A DNA stretch of 64,000 bases from Azospirillum ramasamyi (GCF_003233655.1 NZ_CP029832.1:62001-126000); one strand, 5' to 3'; positions 44,007 through 53,045 are shown, counted from the stretch's first letter. Program-made: numbers and translations. Notes: generated by a model not told the origin, from the letters alone.

Positions 44007-45596
44007 TCAGCCGTCGAGGCCGAGGGAGCCGGGATTCATCAGCCCCTGCGGATCGACGGCGCGCTTGACGCCTTCCAGCAGCGACCAGGTTTCGGGGGTC
44101 ATGATCTCGCGGAACGGATAGTCGCGGGCGACCTGCCAGCTGACGCCGCCCAGGCTGCAATACAGCTCCTGCGTCGCGCGGCGCAGTTCCGCCACCGCGT
44201 TGCGCGCCTCCGGGTTGGCCGGGCGGTCGCGCCAGGGCTTCACCACCTCGTCGCCCAGGCTGGCGGCGTGCAGCGGCGTGATCTCGTCGTTCCAGTAGAA
44301 GGCCGGCTCCAGGAAGAAGTCGTTGCCGACCGTCATGGTCATCACCGAATAGATGATGCCGTGCTTTTCCATGAAGCCGCGCTTCTCCGCGAAGAAGGCG
44401 TCGTTGGCGGCGACCACCTTGTCGGCGTCGCCCAGCGGGAAGATGGCGTGGATCGGCACCCAGCGCTGGCCCTCGCGCCCCAGCATGCCGCGCACCGGGC
44501 CGAAGGGCTTGGAGCGCATGACCTTCGGCACGCTGTTCTCGATCTCCTTGCCGTGGCGGGCGCCGATCTCGCGCACCGTCTGCATGGCTTCGCGCAGCTG
44601 CGTCTCGCTGCGCCCCTCGACAACCAGATGGAGGGTGAAATTGTGGTCCTTGAGGAAGGCGGTGCCGGCGGTGGCGACGCTCAACGCCTCCTTGGCGCCC
44701 TGGAACAGAGACTTGCCGGCCTTCGCCACGTTGCCCAGCGTCTTCAGCCCGTCCGACAGCTTGTTGACGCTGGCCGAATGCTCGACCTTGGTGCGGTCGA
44801 TGCCGAAGCCTTCCGACACGCAGCGCGCCCGCGCCATCTCCACCTGGGCGGCGGCCATCGCCTGCATGGTGGTGAAGCCGAAGGACAGGAAATCGCTGTG
44901 TTCCGGCCGGCGGTGGAGCCGCAGCGTCGCCGCCACCTTGAAGCCCATGGCGCCGTTGTCGCCCAGGAACAGGCCGGTCAGGTCGGGGCCGCCCGACCGC
45001 GTGAAGGGCTTGGTTCCGACGCGCCCGCCCGATCCGGTGGTGACGACGCGCCCGTCGGCCAGCACCACGGTGACGCCCAGCACGCTTTCCGCCACGGTGC
45101 CGTGCAGGGCGGAGCCGAAGAAGGCGCTGTTCTGCGACAGGGCGCCGCCGATGGTGGCGTTGATGCCCGACAGCGGCCCCCAATAACCGGTGCGCAGCCC
45201 GGTGCCCTCCAGCGCCTCGTTCAGCGCGGCCCAGGTGCAGCCGGTCTCCACCGTGACGTAGAGGCTGTCGGTGTCGAGATCGAGGATGCGGTTCAGCCGG
45301 CGGCTGTCGATGACGACCGAATCCGGCCGCTTCGGCAGGTAGCCCTTGGTGTAGGACATGCCGCCGCCGCGCGGCACCACCGCCACGCCGGCGTCATGGG
45401 CGGCGCGGATCGTGGCGGCGACCTGATCGCGGTCGCGCGGCAGGGCGATGGCGAGCGGCGGAATGCCCGGCTGCCAGAACACGTCGTTGGCGTAGAAGTT
45501 GCGGCTCTTCTCGTCATCCAGCAGGCCGTCGGCGCCGAGGGCGGCGCGCAGGGCGTCAAGCAGGGTGGCCGTGCCTTCGAGGGCGGCGATGCTCAT
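44007..45596 (-). CDS. FAD-binding oxidoreductase (PCMH type)
   Basis: Flavoprotein of 529 residues. The FAD-binding part has VVPRGGGMSYTKGYLP, VIDSRRLNRILDLD, VTVETGCTWAALNEAL and SGINATIGGALSQNSAFFGSA. The C-terminal cap ends AVDPQGLMNPGSLG, the usual last FAD contact. It is related to vanillyl-alcohol/glycolate-type oxidases but differs from the second operon oxidase in lacking GHIGDGNIH, so the electron acceptor and substrate are likely different. It lies between the MBL hydrolase and the hydratase large subunit in the same operon. Confidence 0.87.
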   Translation of the reverse strand: MSIAALEGTATLLDALRAALGADGLLDDEKSRNFYANDVFWQPGIPPLAIALPRDRDQVAATIRAAHDAGVAVVPRGGGMSYTKGYLPKRPDSVVIDSRRLNRILDLDTDSLYVTVETGCTWAALNEALEGTGLRTGYWGPLSGINATIGGALSQNSAFFGSALHGTVAESVLGVTVVLADGRVVTTGSGGRVGTKPFTRSGGPDLTGLFLGDNGAMGFKVAATLRLHRRPEHSDFLSFGFTTMQAMAAAQVEMARARCVSEGFGIDRTKVEHSASVNKLSDGLKTLGNVAKAGKSLFQGAKEALSVATAGTAFLKDHNFTLHLVVEGRSETQLREAMQTVREIGARHGKEIENSVPKVMRSKPFGPVRGMLGREGQRWVPIHAIFPLGDADKVVAANDAFFAEKRGFMEKHGIIYSVMTMTVGNDFFLEPAFYWNDEITPLHAASLGDEVVKPWRDRPANPEARNAVAELRRATQELYCSLGGVSWQVARDYPFREIMTPETWSLLEGVKRAVDPQGLMNPGSLGLDG

Positions 45597-45645
45597 GGAA
45601 TGTCCCTATGGGTAAGGTCGGGCGGCGTTGGTAAGGCGGAGCCGG

Positions 45646-46542
45646 TCAGGCGGCGTCCTTCAGCGGCTCGAACCGGAAATCCTCGCCGGAGCGGCGCACG
45701 TATCCGGTGTGGGGAGCGCCGAAATGGGCGGGGAACACCAGGGCGTTGCGGTCGGCGGCGTGGTCCAGCAGCCGGCGGCGCGTCGCCACCGCCTGCGCCT
45801 GGTCCTCGCAGAAGCGGCTGTTCCAGTCGGGACGGCACACCTGCATCGGCTGGTGCAGGCAGTCGCCGGTGAAGTAGGCGGCGTGACGGCCGGACTCCAG
45901 CCGGACGAACATCTGCCCCGCCGTGTGGCCGGGCGCCAGTTCCACCGACAGGCCGTCGAGGATGCGGTCGCCGTCCTCGATCAGATCGACCTGACCGGCT
46001 TCCCACACCGGCATGACGCTGTCCTCCATCACCGGGCCGTTGCCGGGCATGCCGACCAGACCGCCTTCGGGGCTGCGCCAGTGCTTGAACTCCTGCGCGC
46101 CGTAGATGTAGCGGGCGTTCGGGAAGGTCGGCACCCAGCGCCCGTCGACCAGCCGGGTGTTCCAGCCGACATGGTCGATGTGCAGGTGGGTGTTGATGAC
46201 CAGCGTCACGTCCTCCGGCCGCACGCCGGCGTCGGCGAGATGGCGCAGATAGGGCTTGTCCAGCATGTGGAAGCGCTCGAAGCCCGGCGTGTGGCGTTCC
46301 TTGTGGTTGCCGCAGCCGGTGTCGACCAGGATCACATGGCGGTCGGTGCGGATCAGCCAGCTGTGCATGCTCGACATCAGGCGCCGCGACGCCGGATCGA
46401 GGAAGTTCGGCTCGGCCAGATCGGGGTTCCGGGTCAGGATCGCCTCGTCATAGGCGGGAAACAGGAAGCCGGGGTCGAAACCCGGCGTCAGCATTTCCTC
46501 GATCCGCGTGACCGTGAACGCACCCAGGGCGATGGTTTGCAT
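45646..46542 (-). CDS. Metallo-beta-lactamase-fold hydrolase (lactonase-like)
   Basis: Hydrolase of 298 residues. It has the zinc motif HLHIDHVGW (His119, His121, Asp123, His124), the further ligands in APGHTAGQM and YFTGDCLHQP, and a terminal VFPAHFG. The arrangement is closest to N-acyl-homoserine-lactonase/gamma-butyrolactonase-like MBL proteins, so opening of a lactone or hydrolysis of an ester at the head of the pathway is plausible. No signal peptide is seen. It is the first gene of the minus-strand operon, with GGGGAGGACA before ATG and a sigma-70-like promoter upstream. Confidence 0.87.
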   Translation of the reverse strand: MQTIALGAFTVTRIEEMLTPGFDPGFLFPAYDEAILTRNPDLAEPNFLDPASRRLMSSMHSWLIRTDRHVILVDTGCGNHKERHTPGFERFHMLDKPYLRHLADAGVRPEDVTLVINTHLHIDHVGWNTRLVDGRWVPTFPNARYIYGAQEFKHWRSPEGGLVGMPGNGPVMEDSVMPVWEAGQVDLIEDGDRILDGLSVELAPGHTAGQMFVRLESGRHAAYFTGDCLHQPMQVCRPDWNSRFCEDQAQAVATRRRLLDHAADRNALVFPAHFGAPHTGYVRRSGEDFRFEPLKDAA

Positions 46543-46669
46543 TGTCCTCCCCTCGTGCAGGGTGCCGGCGGCCGTGTCTCAAGAAGCCGGGAGACCGCGG
46601 CGGGCCGGTGCATGGGGCGCCAACCATCTGCCGGAGCGATGGCGGCGCGCTTGTTCTGTTTGTTGGGGA

Positions 46670-46698
46670 ATGAAACCATTTGCCCTTCTCAGTGTCAA
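46670..46698 (-). promoter_or_regulatory. Candidate sigma-70 promoter of the catabolic operon
   Basis: On the minus strand TTGACA (46698-46693) and TTTCAT (46675-46670) are separated by 17 bases. The -35 is perfect and the -10 matches 4 of 6. The predicted start leaves a leader of about 120 nt before the MBL gene. Confidence 0.45.
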
Positions 46699-46710
46699 CA
46701 GGCAAAAATG

Positions 46711-46727
46711 GTGTCATGGTTTGACAC
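46711..46727. promoter_or_regulatory. Candidate IclR operator GTGTCA-N5-TGACAC
   Basis: Perfect 6-base inverted repeat around TGGTT, 13 bases upstream of the operon -35 element. A further GTGTCA half lies at 46692. TTTGACAC recurs at 49532-49539 before the ligase gene, which suggests the same regulator acts at both, though TTGACA is also simply the -35 consensus. Confidence 0.45.
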
Positions 46728-46853
46728 GGATGGCGGCCTGCGTCGGGTATTGTGGAAAGGGGTTGCGCAACCGCGCAGGCGCCTTCAATTCTACCGGCGC
46801 ACTGCACCTGGAGCGGGATCAGCGCGACCGCGACGCCATCCACCGGCTGTGCC

Positions 46854-46869
46854 GAATACCGGGGTATTC
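46854..46869. promoter_or_regulatory. Palindrome GAATACC-GG-GGTATTC ahead of the IclR gene
   Basis: Perfect 7-base inverted repeat with two central bases, ending 43 bases before the IclR start codon. IclR proteins commonly repress their own gene from such a site. Seen directly; the function is inferred. Confidence 0.45.
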
Positions 46870-46912
46870 TCCTGGCACCGGGGCACGCGATATCCATAAG
46901 GGGCTTAAACGT

Positions 46913-47761
46913 ATGGACACCGAACAGGACGACAACCAAGGCGCGGAAAAGAACGGTCTTAGCGTTCGCGCCGTGTCGCGCGCTCTCGCCGTGCTGCGCA
47001 GCTTTTATCAGGAAGGGCCGACGCTGACCCTCACGGAGGTCGCGAGTGCCGCGAAGCTCGACAAGGGAACGGCGCGTCGCATCCTGCTGACGCTGGTGCA
47101 GGACGGCTTCGCCGCCTTCGACGCGCAGAGCCAGAAATACAGCCTGGGGCTGGAGATCCTGAAGCTGGCGGGGGCGGTGCCGGAACGCCGCGACCTGCGC
47201 CAGATCGCCTCCACCATCCTGTCGCGGCTGGCGAAAACCACGGGGAGCACGGTGTTCCTGTCGGTCTACCATGACGGATCCGCCGTGTGCCTGGACCAGT
47301 TCCACAGCGACCGGTCGGTGGAGGTGCGCTGGTGGATCGTCGGCGGGCAGCTGCCGATGAATTGCGGCGCCGCGCCGCGCGTGATGCTGGCCTATCTGCC
47401 GGAGGCGGAGGTGGAGCGCGTGCTGGCGCGCGGGACCACCCGCCTCACCCCCCACACCACCACCGATCCCCACCAATTGGCGAAGGAGCTGGAGGAGGTG
47501 CGGGAGCGCGGCTGGTCGATGGCGGTCGACGATGTGATCGAAGGGCTGGCGGCCATCGCCATGCCGTTGTTCGACCCGGACGGCCGGCTGATCGCGGCGG
47601 TCAGCCTGACCGGCCTGACCCCCCACATCATCCGCAACGGTCAGCCCAATTTCCTGGACGACATGCGCGGCGCGGTGCGGGAGATCTCGTCCAATCTCAA
47701 TTCGCTGTCGGCCCCGCCCCTGCACCGGGCCGCGCGCGCCCAATCGGTGCTCGGGGGATGA
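46913..47761 (+). CDS. IclR-family transcriptional regulator
   Basis: Regulator of 282 residues. The N-terminal winged helix (RAVSRALAVLRSFYQEG, LTEVASAAKLDKGTARRILLTLV) is followed by the IclR effector domain (SVYHDGSAVCLDQF, LPMNCGAAPRVMLAYLP, GWSMAVDDVIEGLAAIAMPLF). AAGGGG stands 9 nt before ATG 46913. It is divergent from the eleven-gene catabolic operon and next to the hydrolase and ligase genes, so it most likely senses a pathway acid and controls both sides. Confidence 0.92.
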   Translation: MDTEQDDNQGAEKNGLSVRAVSRALAVLRSFYQEGPTLTLTEVASAAKLDKGTARRILLTLVQDGFAAFDAQSQKYSLGLEILKLAGAVPERRDLRQIASTILSRLAKTTGSTVFLSVYHDGSAVCLDQFHSDRSVEVRWWIVGGQLPMNCGAAPRVMLAYLPEAEVERVLARGTTRLTPHTTTDPHQLAKELEEVRERGWSMAVDDVIEGLAAIAMPLFDPDGRLIAAVSLTGLTPHIIRNGQPNFLDDMRGAVREISSNLNSLSAPPLHRAARAQSVLGG

Positions 47762-47799
47762 TGGCGGGGCCGCTGGCGTAGGGCGCTCGCTGTGTCGCT

Positions 47800-49416
47800 C
47801 TATGACATGCGGTGCGAATCGGCGGCGGTATCCCCGCCCAGGAAGGCGGCATAGCGGGCGATCGTCGCCTCCACGGCGGCGGGGGCCTGGCCGGGATACC
47901 AGACGGTGGCCGGGGTCGGCGTGACCTCCGTTCCGGCCGGGGCCAGCCGCTCCGCCTCCGCCAGCCCTTCCACCAGCATGTCGGCGGGTCCGGCGCAGAT
48001 CAGCGCCGGCCGGGTCAGGCGCGGCAGGCGGGCGCGGGTGTCGTAGTGGAAGGCGGCGCGGTAGGAGCGGTCGTAATGGGCGCCGCTCGCCAGCAGGCCC
48101 ATGGTCCAGTCATGCAGCACCGCCGCGTCGGGAACGCCGATGGCGCGGGCGGCGGCACGCTCCTGCCTGTACCACGGCCAGAACAGGAACATGTCGCGCC
48201 GCATGTTCCAGGCCTGGAGCAGATGCAGGCCCCAGCGGTCGGCCACCAGCGGCGGGAAATAGTGGGTCAGGATGTCGGCGCTGAAGTCGGGCGGGATCAG
48301 CACCGGCGCCTCCAGCACCGCGCGGCCGACGCGGTCGGGGTGGCGGACCGTCAGTTCCAGCGCCACCAGCGCGCCCGTGTGGGTGCCCCACAGGTCGAAG
48401 CGGTCGAGGCCGAGCGCATCGGCGACGGCCAGCGCATCCTCGGCCAGCATGCCGATATCGACACTGCGGTCGGGCTTGTCGGATTCGCCGTTGCCGAGAT
48501 AGTCGGGGGCGATGATCTCCCATCCCGGCGCCAGTCCGTGCAGCAGCGGCAGCAGCGGCTTGGAGGAGCCGGGGGCCGATTGCAGCGCCAGCAGGGGCCG
48601 GCCGCGACCGGCCCGGCGCAGATGGACGCGGCCCTGCGGCGTGTCGGCATAGTCGTGCCAGACCCGCAGCGGATCGGCGAACGGTTGCGTCGGCGGCAAC
48701 GCTCGGGCATCGGACCGGCCGGACGCCATGACCGATAGGACGCCCGCAGCTTCTTGCAAATCCTCGAAGCGGAGGATGCCGGATTGGCCGGGAAGTCGCG
48801 GCATGGCGTCGAGGCACAGGCTCCACAGCGCCTCATAACGGTGCGGGGCCGCCGCGGCGGTGCGCAGCATCGCGTCCAACGCGGCGGCGTCGGGCAGGGG
48901 CGCGCCCCGTGCGGCCGGATGCCGGGCGTCGCGCGGCTCCAGCACATGGGCATCGCGCAGATGCGCCCACAGCACGGCCAGATGGGTGCCGTCGTCGCGC
49001 GGCGCCAGCGGGGCGGGGGTCAAGCCGCGCTCCGCCCAGCCTTCCGCGACCGTCGAATCGGCGAGCAGGATGGCGTCGGGTTGCCAATTCGGTCCGCTGT
49101 CCCGCAGCGCGACGGCCAGCGGCGCCGCAAGGTCGAAGGCGAGCAGCGGGCAGGGAGGAAGGCCGAGCGTGCTTGCGGCCTCCGCGATGATGCGGGCCAA
49201 GCCGGCGATGTCGTCGGCCCACACCCCGCCCGACCCGCCGGTTCCCGGAAGATCGAGCGCGGTGACGGTCCAGCCGGGCAGGGCGCGGGCCAGCTGGTCG
49301 GCGCGGGTGGAGGCGGCGGCGATCAGGCCGGGCAGCACCAGCAGGTCGGGGCCGGACCCGCTGCGCCACACGCGCAACTGGCCCTGTCCGATGGTCACGT
49401 AATGGGGTGTCGACAT
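47800..49416 (-). CDS. Tandem alpha/beta-hydrolase fold protein with non-canonical nucleophiles
   Basis: Protein of 538 residues made of two alpha/beta-hydrolase folds. Domain 1 (about 1-240) has LLVLPGLIAAASTRADQLA and ALDLPGTGGSG, but the elbow reads LLAFDLAAPLA with Asp95 where Ser is expected. Domain 2 (about 260-530) has APDYLGNGESDKP and the elbow LWGTHTGALVALE with His346 in the nucleophile place. Neither half shows an ordinary GxSxG. Ser-less GxHTG elbows exist in uncharacterised alpha/beta-fold proteins; activity may be non-hydrolytic or lost. ATG 49416 is fixed by GGGAGGAC 7 nt upstream. It is divergent from the ligase gene and convergent with the IclR gene. Confidence 0.8.
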   Translation of the reverse strand: MSTPHYVTIGQGQLRVWRSGSGPDLLVLPGLIAAASTRADQLARALPGWTVTALDLPGTGGSGGVWADDIAGLARIIAEAASTLGLPPCPLLAFDLAAPLAVALRDSGPNWQPDAILLADSTVAEGWAERGLTPAPLAPRDDGTHLAVLWAHLRDAHVLEPRDARHPAARGAPLPDAAALDAMLRTAAAAPHRYEALWSLCLDAMPRLPGQSGILRFEDLQEAAGVLSVMASGRSDARALPPTQPFADPLRVWHDYADTPQGRVHLRRAGRGRPLLALQSAPGSSKPLLPLLHGLAPGWEIIAPDYLGNGESDKPDRSVDIGMLAEDALAVADALGLDRFDLWGTHTGALVALELTVRHPDRVGRAVLEAPVLIPPDFSADILTHYFPPLVADRWGLHLLQAWNMRRDMFLFWPWYRQERAAARAIGVPDAAVLHDWTMGLLASGAHYDRSYRAAFHYDTRARLPRLTRPALICAGPADMLVEGLAEAERLAPAGTEVTPTPATVWYPGQAPAAVEATIARYAAFLGGDTAADSHRMS

Positions 49417-49532
49417 GGATGTCCTCCCGGTCGGCAGGCGGTGAATGCCTGCATTTCTTTGTACGAAGGGGGTGCCGAGTGCCGCTGTGCCGGTCGCGGC
49501 CATATTGTTGCCGCTACGGACTGTGCCGCTGT

Positions 49533-49561
49533 TTGACACTCAGTTCATAGAATGACATAGT
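49533..49561 (+). promoter_or_regulatory. Candidate sigma-70 promoter of the acyl-CoA ligase gene
   Basis: TTGACA at 49533-49538 and CATAGT at 49556-49561 are 17 bases apart; the -35 is perfect and the -10 matches 4 of 6. TGACAC and TGACAT form a direct repeat of 20 bases overlapping both elements, a possible regulator site. The leader would be about 97 nt. Confidence 0.45.
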
Positions 49562-49664
49562 CGAACGTAGATCGACAAGGGCGGCGCCGGTTCAAGCGCG
49601 GAACTCCGCGGCTGGGGCGCCGGCCCGTTCTTGGAATCCAACGAAATTGTCAGGGAGGAACGGC

Positions 49665-51272
49665 ATGGCCTGGCCGGAAGGAACGGGCGTTCCCAAACGG
49701 CGCGAGCTGCTTTTCGGCACGCGTCTCGTACCATGCTACAGCGAGCGTCCGGCGACCATCGACGCCATGTTCCGCGACGCCGTGTCCCGCCGGCCCGATG
49801 GCGAGGCTCTGGTGGATGGCGGACGGCGCTACAGCTATGCCCAGCTTGACGGATTGGTGACGCGCGCCGTTGCCGGGCTGGCGGCGCGGGGCGCGCGGCC
49901 GGGCGAGCGCATGGCCCTGGTGCTGAGCAACCGGGCGGAGTTCCTGATCGCGCTGCTGGCGGCGGCGCGCGCCGGCATCGTCGCGGTGCCGATCAGCGCG
50001 CGCGAACAGCGGCCGGGCATCGCCGGCATCCTGAACGATTGCGGCGCCTCCATCCTCGTCCACGACGCCGCGCTCGCCGACCGCATGCCGATTGCCGGGG
50101 AGGTGCCGTCACTGACCCTGCGGCTGTCGGCCGGCGGCGCGGTGGAGGGCTGCCAACCGTTCGAGGAACTGCTGGAGACCGACGTCTCCCGCCCGAGCCC
50201 GGCGGCGGAGCAGGGGGAGGAGGACACCGCCGTCATCCTCTACACCTCCGGCACAACGGGGAAGCCGAAGGGCGCGCTGCTGGCGCATGTGAACATCATC
50301 CACTCCGCCATGCATTTCGAGGAATGCTGGGACTATCGCGAGGGGGAGAGGGCGGTGCTGGCTGTGCCGGCCTCGCATGTCACCGGGCTGGTCGCCGTGG
50401 TGATGTCGATGATCCGGGTCGCCGGCTGCACGGTGATGATGCCCGCCTTCGACGTCGCCGGCTTCCTCGATCTGGCGAGCCGGGAGCGGATGACCACGAC
50501 GGTGCTGGTGCCGGCGATGTACAATCTCTGCCTGCTGCGCGCCGATTTCAGCCGCTACGACCTGTCGTCCTGGCGGATCGGCGGCTTCGGCGGTGCGCCG
50601 ATGCCCGAAGCGACGGTGGAGGCGATGGCGGAGCGGCTGCCGGATCTTCATCTGCTGAACGCCTACGGCTCCACCGAATGCGCCACCATCATCAGCGTGG
50701 TCCCCATCGGCCACACCCGCGCCTGCCTGGATTCGGTCGGCCTGCGCGTGCCCTGCGGCGACCTGCGGATCATCGACGAACAGGGGCGTGAATGCCCGCC
50801 GGGGGTGAGCGGGGAGGTGTGGATCCGCGGGCCGATGACCATCCGCGGCTATTGGAACCGCGAGGACGCCACCCGCGACAGCTTCGTCGACGGCTATTGG
50901 CGGTCGGGCGACATCGGGGCGCTGGATGCGCAGGGCTATCTGCGGCTCTATGACCGCAAGAACGACGTCATCAACCGCGGCGGCCACAAGATCTATAGTG
51001 TGGAGGTCGAAAACCTGCTGGTCCGCCATGCCGACGTGGTGGAGGCGGCGGTGGTCGCCCATCCCGATCCCGTGCTGGGCGAGAAGATCCACGTCTTCGT
51101 CATCTCCAAATCCGGCGGGCTGACCGAGGAGGAGGTGCGCGACTTCTGCCGAGCCAACCTCGCCGACTACAAGGTGCCCGATTACGTGACCCTGCTGGGC
51201 GACGCGCTGCCGCGCAACGCCAATGGCAAGGTGACGAAGCGCGTGCTGCGCGATCAGGTCTCCGCCGCGTGA
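49665..51272 (+). CDS. Class I adenylate-forming acyl-CoA ligase
   Basis: Ligase of 535 residues that activates a carboxylic acid through an acyl-AMP to its CoA thioester. It has ATP loop YTSGTTGKPKG, A5 motif NAYGSTECATI, A7 YWRSGDIGAL, A8 hinge RKNDVINRGGHKI and catalytic Lys in PRNANGKVTKRVL. ATG 49665 has a near-perfect GGAGG site. The gene is divergent from the tandem hydrolase. Its acid substrate is unknown; it may belong to the same pathway as the IclR-linked operon (for example CoA activation of the released acid). Confidence 0.92.
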   Translation: MAWPEGTGVPKRRELLFGTRLVPCYSERPATIDAMFRDAVSRRPDGEALVDGGRRYSYAQLDGLVTRAVAGLAARGARPGERMALVLSNRAEFLIALLAAARAGIVAVPISAREQRPGIAGILNDCGASILVHDAALADRMPIAGEVPSLTLRLSAGGAVEGCQPFEELLETDVSRPSPAAEQGEEDTAVILYTSGTTGKPKGALLAHVNIIHSAMHFEECWDYREGERAVLAVPASHVTGLVAVVMSMIRVAGCTVMMPAFDVAGFLDLASRERMTTTVLVPAMYNLCLLRADFSRYDLSSWRIGGFGGAPMPEATVEAMAERLPDLHLLNAYGSTECATIISVVPIGHTRACLDSVGLRVPCGDLRIIDEQGRECPPGVSGEVWIRGPMTIRGYWNREDATRDSFVDGYWRSGDIGALDAQGYLRLYDRKNDVINRGGHKIYSVEVENLLVRHADVVEAAVVAHPDPVLGEKIHVFVISKSGGLTEEEVRDFCRANLADYKVPDYVTLLGDALPRNANGKVTKRVLRDQVSAA

Positions 51273-51279
51273 GCCCGGC

Positions 51280-52362
51280 TCAGCCGGACGGGTAGATCAC
51301 CGAACGGTCGATCTCGGCCAGGGTCGCGCGGCCGGTCAGCGCCATGGCGACCTCCAGCTCGGTCTGGAGAAGCGTCAGCATATGGGCGACGCCGGCCAGC
51401 CCGCCGACGGCCAGCGCGTGCAGCACCGGCTGGCCGACCAGCACGGCATCGGCGCCGAGGGCCAGCGCCTTCAGGATGTCGGTGCCGCGGCGGATGCCGC
51501 CGTCCATCAGCACCGGCAGGCGGCGGGCGGTCCTGGCGGCGACCGCCGGCAGCGCGTCGATGGTGGCGGGTAGGGTGTCCAGCGTCCGGCCGCCATGGTT
51601 GGAGACGATGATGCCGCCGGCTCCCGCCGCGATGGCGGGTTCCACATCGTCAGGGTTGAGGATGCCCTTGAGCAGGACGGGCAGGGCGGCTTCCGCGCAC
51701 AGCCACGCCACCGTCTCCCAGGTCGGGGCGGCGTGGAGCATGCCCTGGAACACCGGGCTGCCGGGTCGGGCCGGCCTGAAGCCGTCGGGAGCGAGGCCGG
51801 CGAGATTGACCGGGGCGATGGTGGGCGGCAGACGGAAGCCGGCGCGCTGCTCCATGTTGCGCATGCCGTTGACCGGCGCATCCACCGTCAGCACCAGCGC
51901 CCGGCACCCGGCATCCTCGGCCCGCCGCACCAGGGTCAGCGTGTCCTCGCGCCGGGGCTGGGTGTAGAGTTGGAACCACAGGGGGGAGGTCGCCCGCGCG
52001 GCGATCTCGTCCAGGCGCACGCTGGCCTGGGTGCTGACGGTCATCCAGCTGCGGGTAAGGCCGGCGGCCTCCACCGTCGCCAGTTCGCCGTCGGGATGGA
52101 CCAGCTTGTGATAGGCCATCGGCGCCAGGATGATCGGGTGATCGAGCGTCTCGCCGAACAGCTGCGATCGGGCGGTGGCGTTGGACAGGTCGCGCAGCAC
52201 GCGCGGCATCAGGCGCAGGCGGTCGAAGGCCTCGCGGTTGGCGCGCTGGGTGATGCCGTCCGCCCCGGCGCCGCCGATATAGGCGCGGGTGGCCGGATCG
52301 ACGCGGTGGTTGAAATGGCGTTCATAATCGAACAGCGAAACTGTGTCGGGCGGAACGCTCAT
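51280..52362 (-). CDS. FMN-dependent alpha-hydroxyacid oxidase/dehydrogenase
   Basis: TIM-barrel flavoenzyme of 360 residues of the LldD/glycolate oxidase family. It has ILAPMAYHKLVHPDGE (FMN), FQLYTQPRRED, LTVDAPVNGMRNMEQRAGF, catalytic His256 in SNHGGRTLD and LMDGGIRRGTDILKALALGADAVLVGQP. It oxidises an L-2-hydroxyacid to the 2-oxoacid. The start shares ATGA with the Sel1 gene stop, so it is the fourth gene of the TonB receptor-PiuC-Sel1 operon, an unexpected partner for iron genes. No membrane anchor is seen, so it may be an oxidase that uses oxygen. Confidence 0.92.
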   Translation of the reverse strand: MSVPPDTVSLFDYERHFNHRVDPATRAYIGGAGADGITQRANREAFDRLRLMPRVLRDLSNATARSQLFGETLDHPIILAPMAYHKLVHPDGELATVEAAGLTRSWMTVSTQASVRLDEIAARATSPLWFQLYTQPRREDTLTLVRRAEDAGCRALVLTVDAPVNGMRNMEQRAGFRLPPTIAPVNLAGLAPDGFRPARPGSPVFQGMLHAAPTWETVAWLCAEAALPVLLKGILNPDDVEPAIAAGAGGIIVSNHGGRTLDTLPATIDALPAVAARTARRLPVLMDGGIRRGTDILKALALGADAVLVGQPVLHALAVGGLAGVAHMLTLLQTELEVAMALTGRATLAEIDRSVIYPSG

Positions 52363-53045
52363 CGATGGGCTTTCGCTTCCTGCGCCGGGGCCGGTTCGGC
52401 GAGCGCGGCGGCCCGGGCGGCCAGCGCCTGGATCCGCGGGTCGGGGTGCGGCGCCAGCGCGGCGGCCATGCTGCGGTAGAAATCGGGGAAACCGCTGTCG
52501 AGCGCAAGGCCGAACCAGCGCAGCGCCTCGTCGCTCTGTCCGGCGAGCAGCAGCATGCGGGCATGGTTGAAGCGGCCCCAGCAGTCGCCGCTCTCCGCCG
52601 CCGCCTTGAACAGGGCGCGGGCGGCGGCATCGTCGGCGGGCACCGCGCGGCCGCTCTCGTGGAACAGGCCCAGCATGTTCAGCGCCTTGGCGTTTCCCTT
52701 GGCGGCGGAGGCGGCGTAGAGGCGGTAGGCGGCCTCGTCATCGGCGGGCACGCCGACGCCGCGGCAATAAAGGTCCGCCAGATTGAACAGCGCCCAGCCG
52801 TCGCCGAGTTCGGCGGCCTTGCGGTAATGGGCCGCGGCCTGGAACGGATCGGCGGGAACGCCCCAGCCATGCTCAAGGCAGCGGCCCAGCATGTTGAGGG
52901 CACGCGCGTCGCCGCCGCGCGCGGCGCTGCGGAACCAGCCATAGGCCTGTTCGCCTTCGCCGCGGTCGAGGCAGGACTGGCCGAGCGCCAGCAGGGTGTC
53001 GGCGACAGTCAACCCCGGCATGGGGCTCCGCACGGGCTCCGTCAT
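52359..53045 (-). CDS. Sel1-repeat (TPR-like) protein of the PiuC operon
   Basis: Protein of 228 residues with four to five Sel1-like repeats: ALGQSCLDRGEGEQAYGWFRS, LNMLGRCLEHGWGVPADP, LFNLADLYCRGVGVPADD, LNMLGLFHESGRAVPADD. The function is probably protein binding. It shares TGATG with the piuC stop and ATGA with the oxidase start. A Sel1 gene directly after piuC is also found in Pseudomonas, so the pair is conserved, but its role is not known. Confidence 0.88.
   Translation of the reverse strand: MTEPVRSPMPGLTVADTLLALGQSCLDRGEGEQAYGWFRSAARGGDARALNMLGRCLEHGWGVPADPFQAAAHYRKAAELGDGWALFNLADLYCRGVGVPADDEAAYRLYAASAAKGNAKALNMLGLFHESGRAVPADDAAARALFKAAAESGDCWGRFNHARMLLLAGQSDEALRWFGLALDSGFPDFYRSMAAALAPHPDPRIQALAARAAALAEPAPAQEAKAHR

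Larger units (their letters stand above)
46543..46912. other. Divergent regulatory region between the catabolic operon and IclR gene
   Basis: No gene is supported. The region is GC-poor around 46640-46730 and holds a minus-strand promoter candidate and two palindromes, listed separately. The plus-strand frame is open upstream of the IclR start, but without homology. Confidence 0.55.

Noticed and set aside
46508..46912. Upstream extension of the IclR frame
   Set aside because: It crosses the divergent promoter region and lacks homology; ATG 46913 has a ribosome-binding site and precedes the helix-turn-helix.
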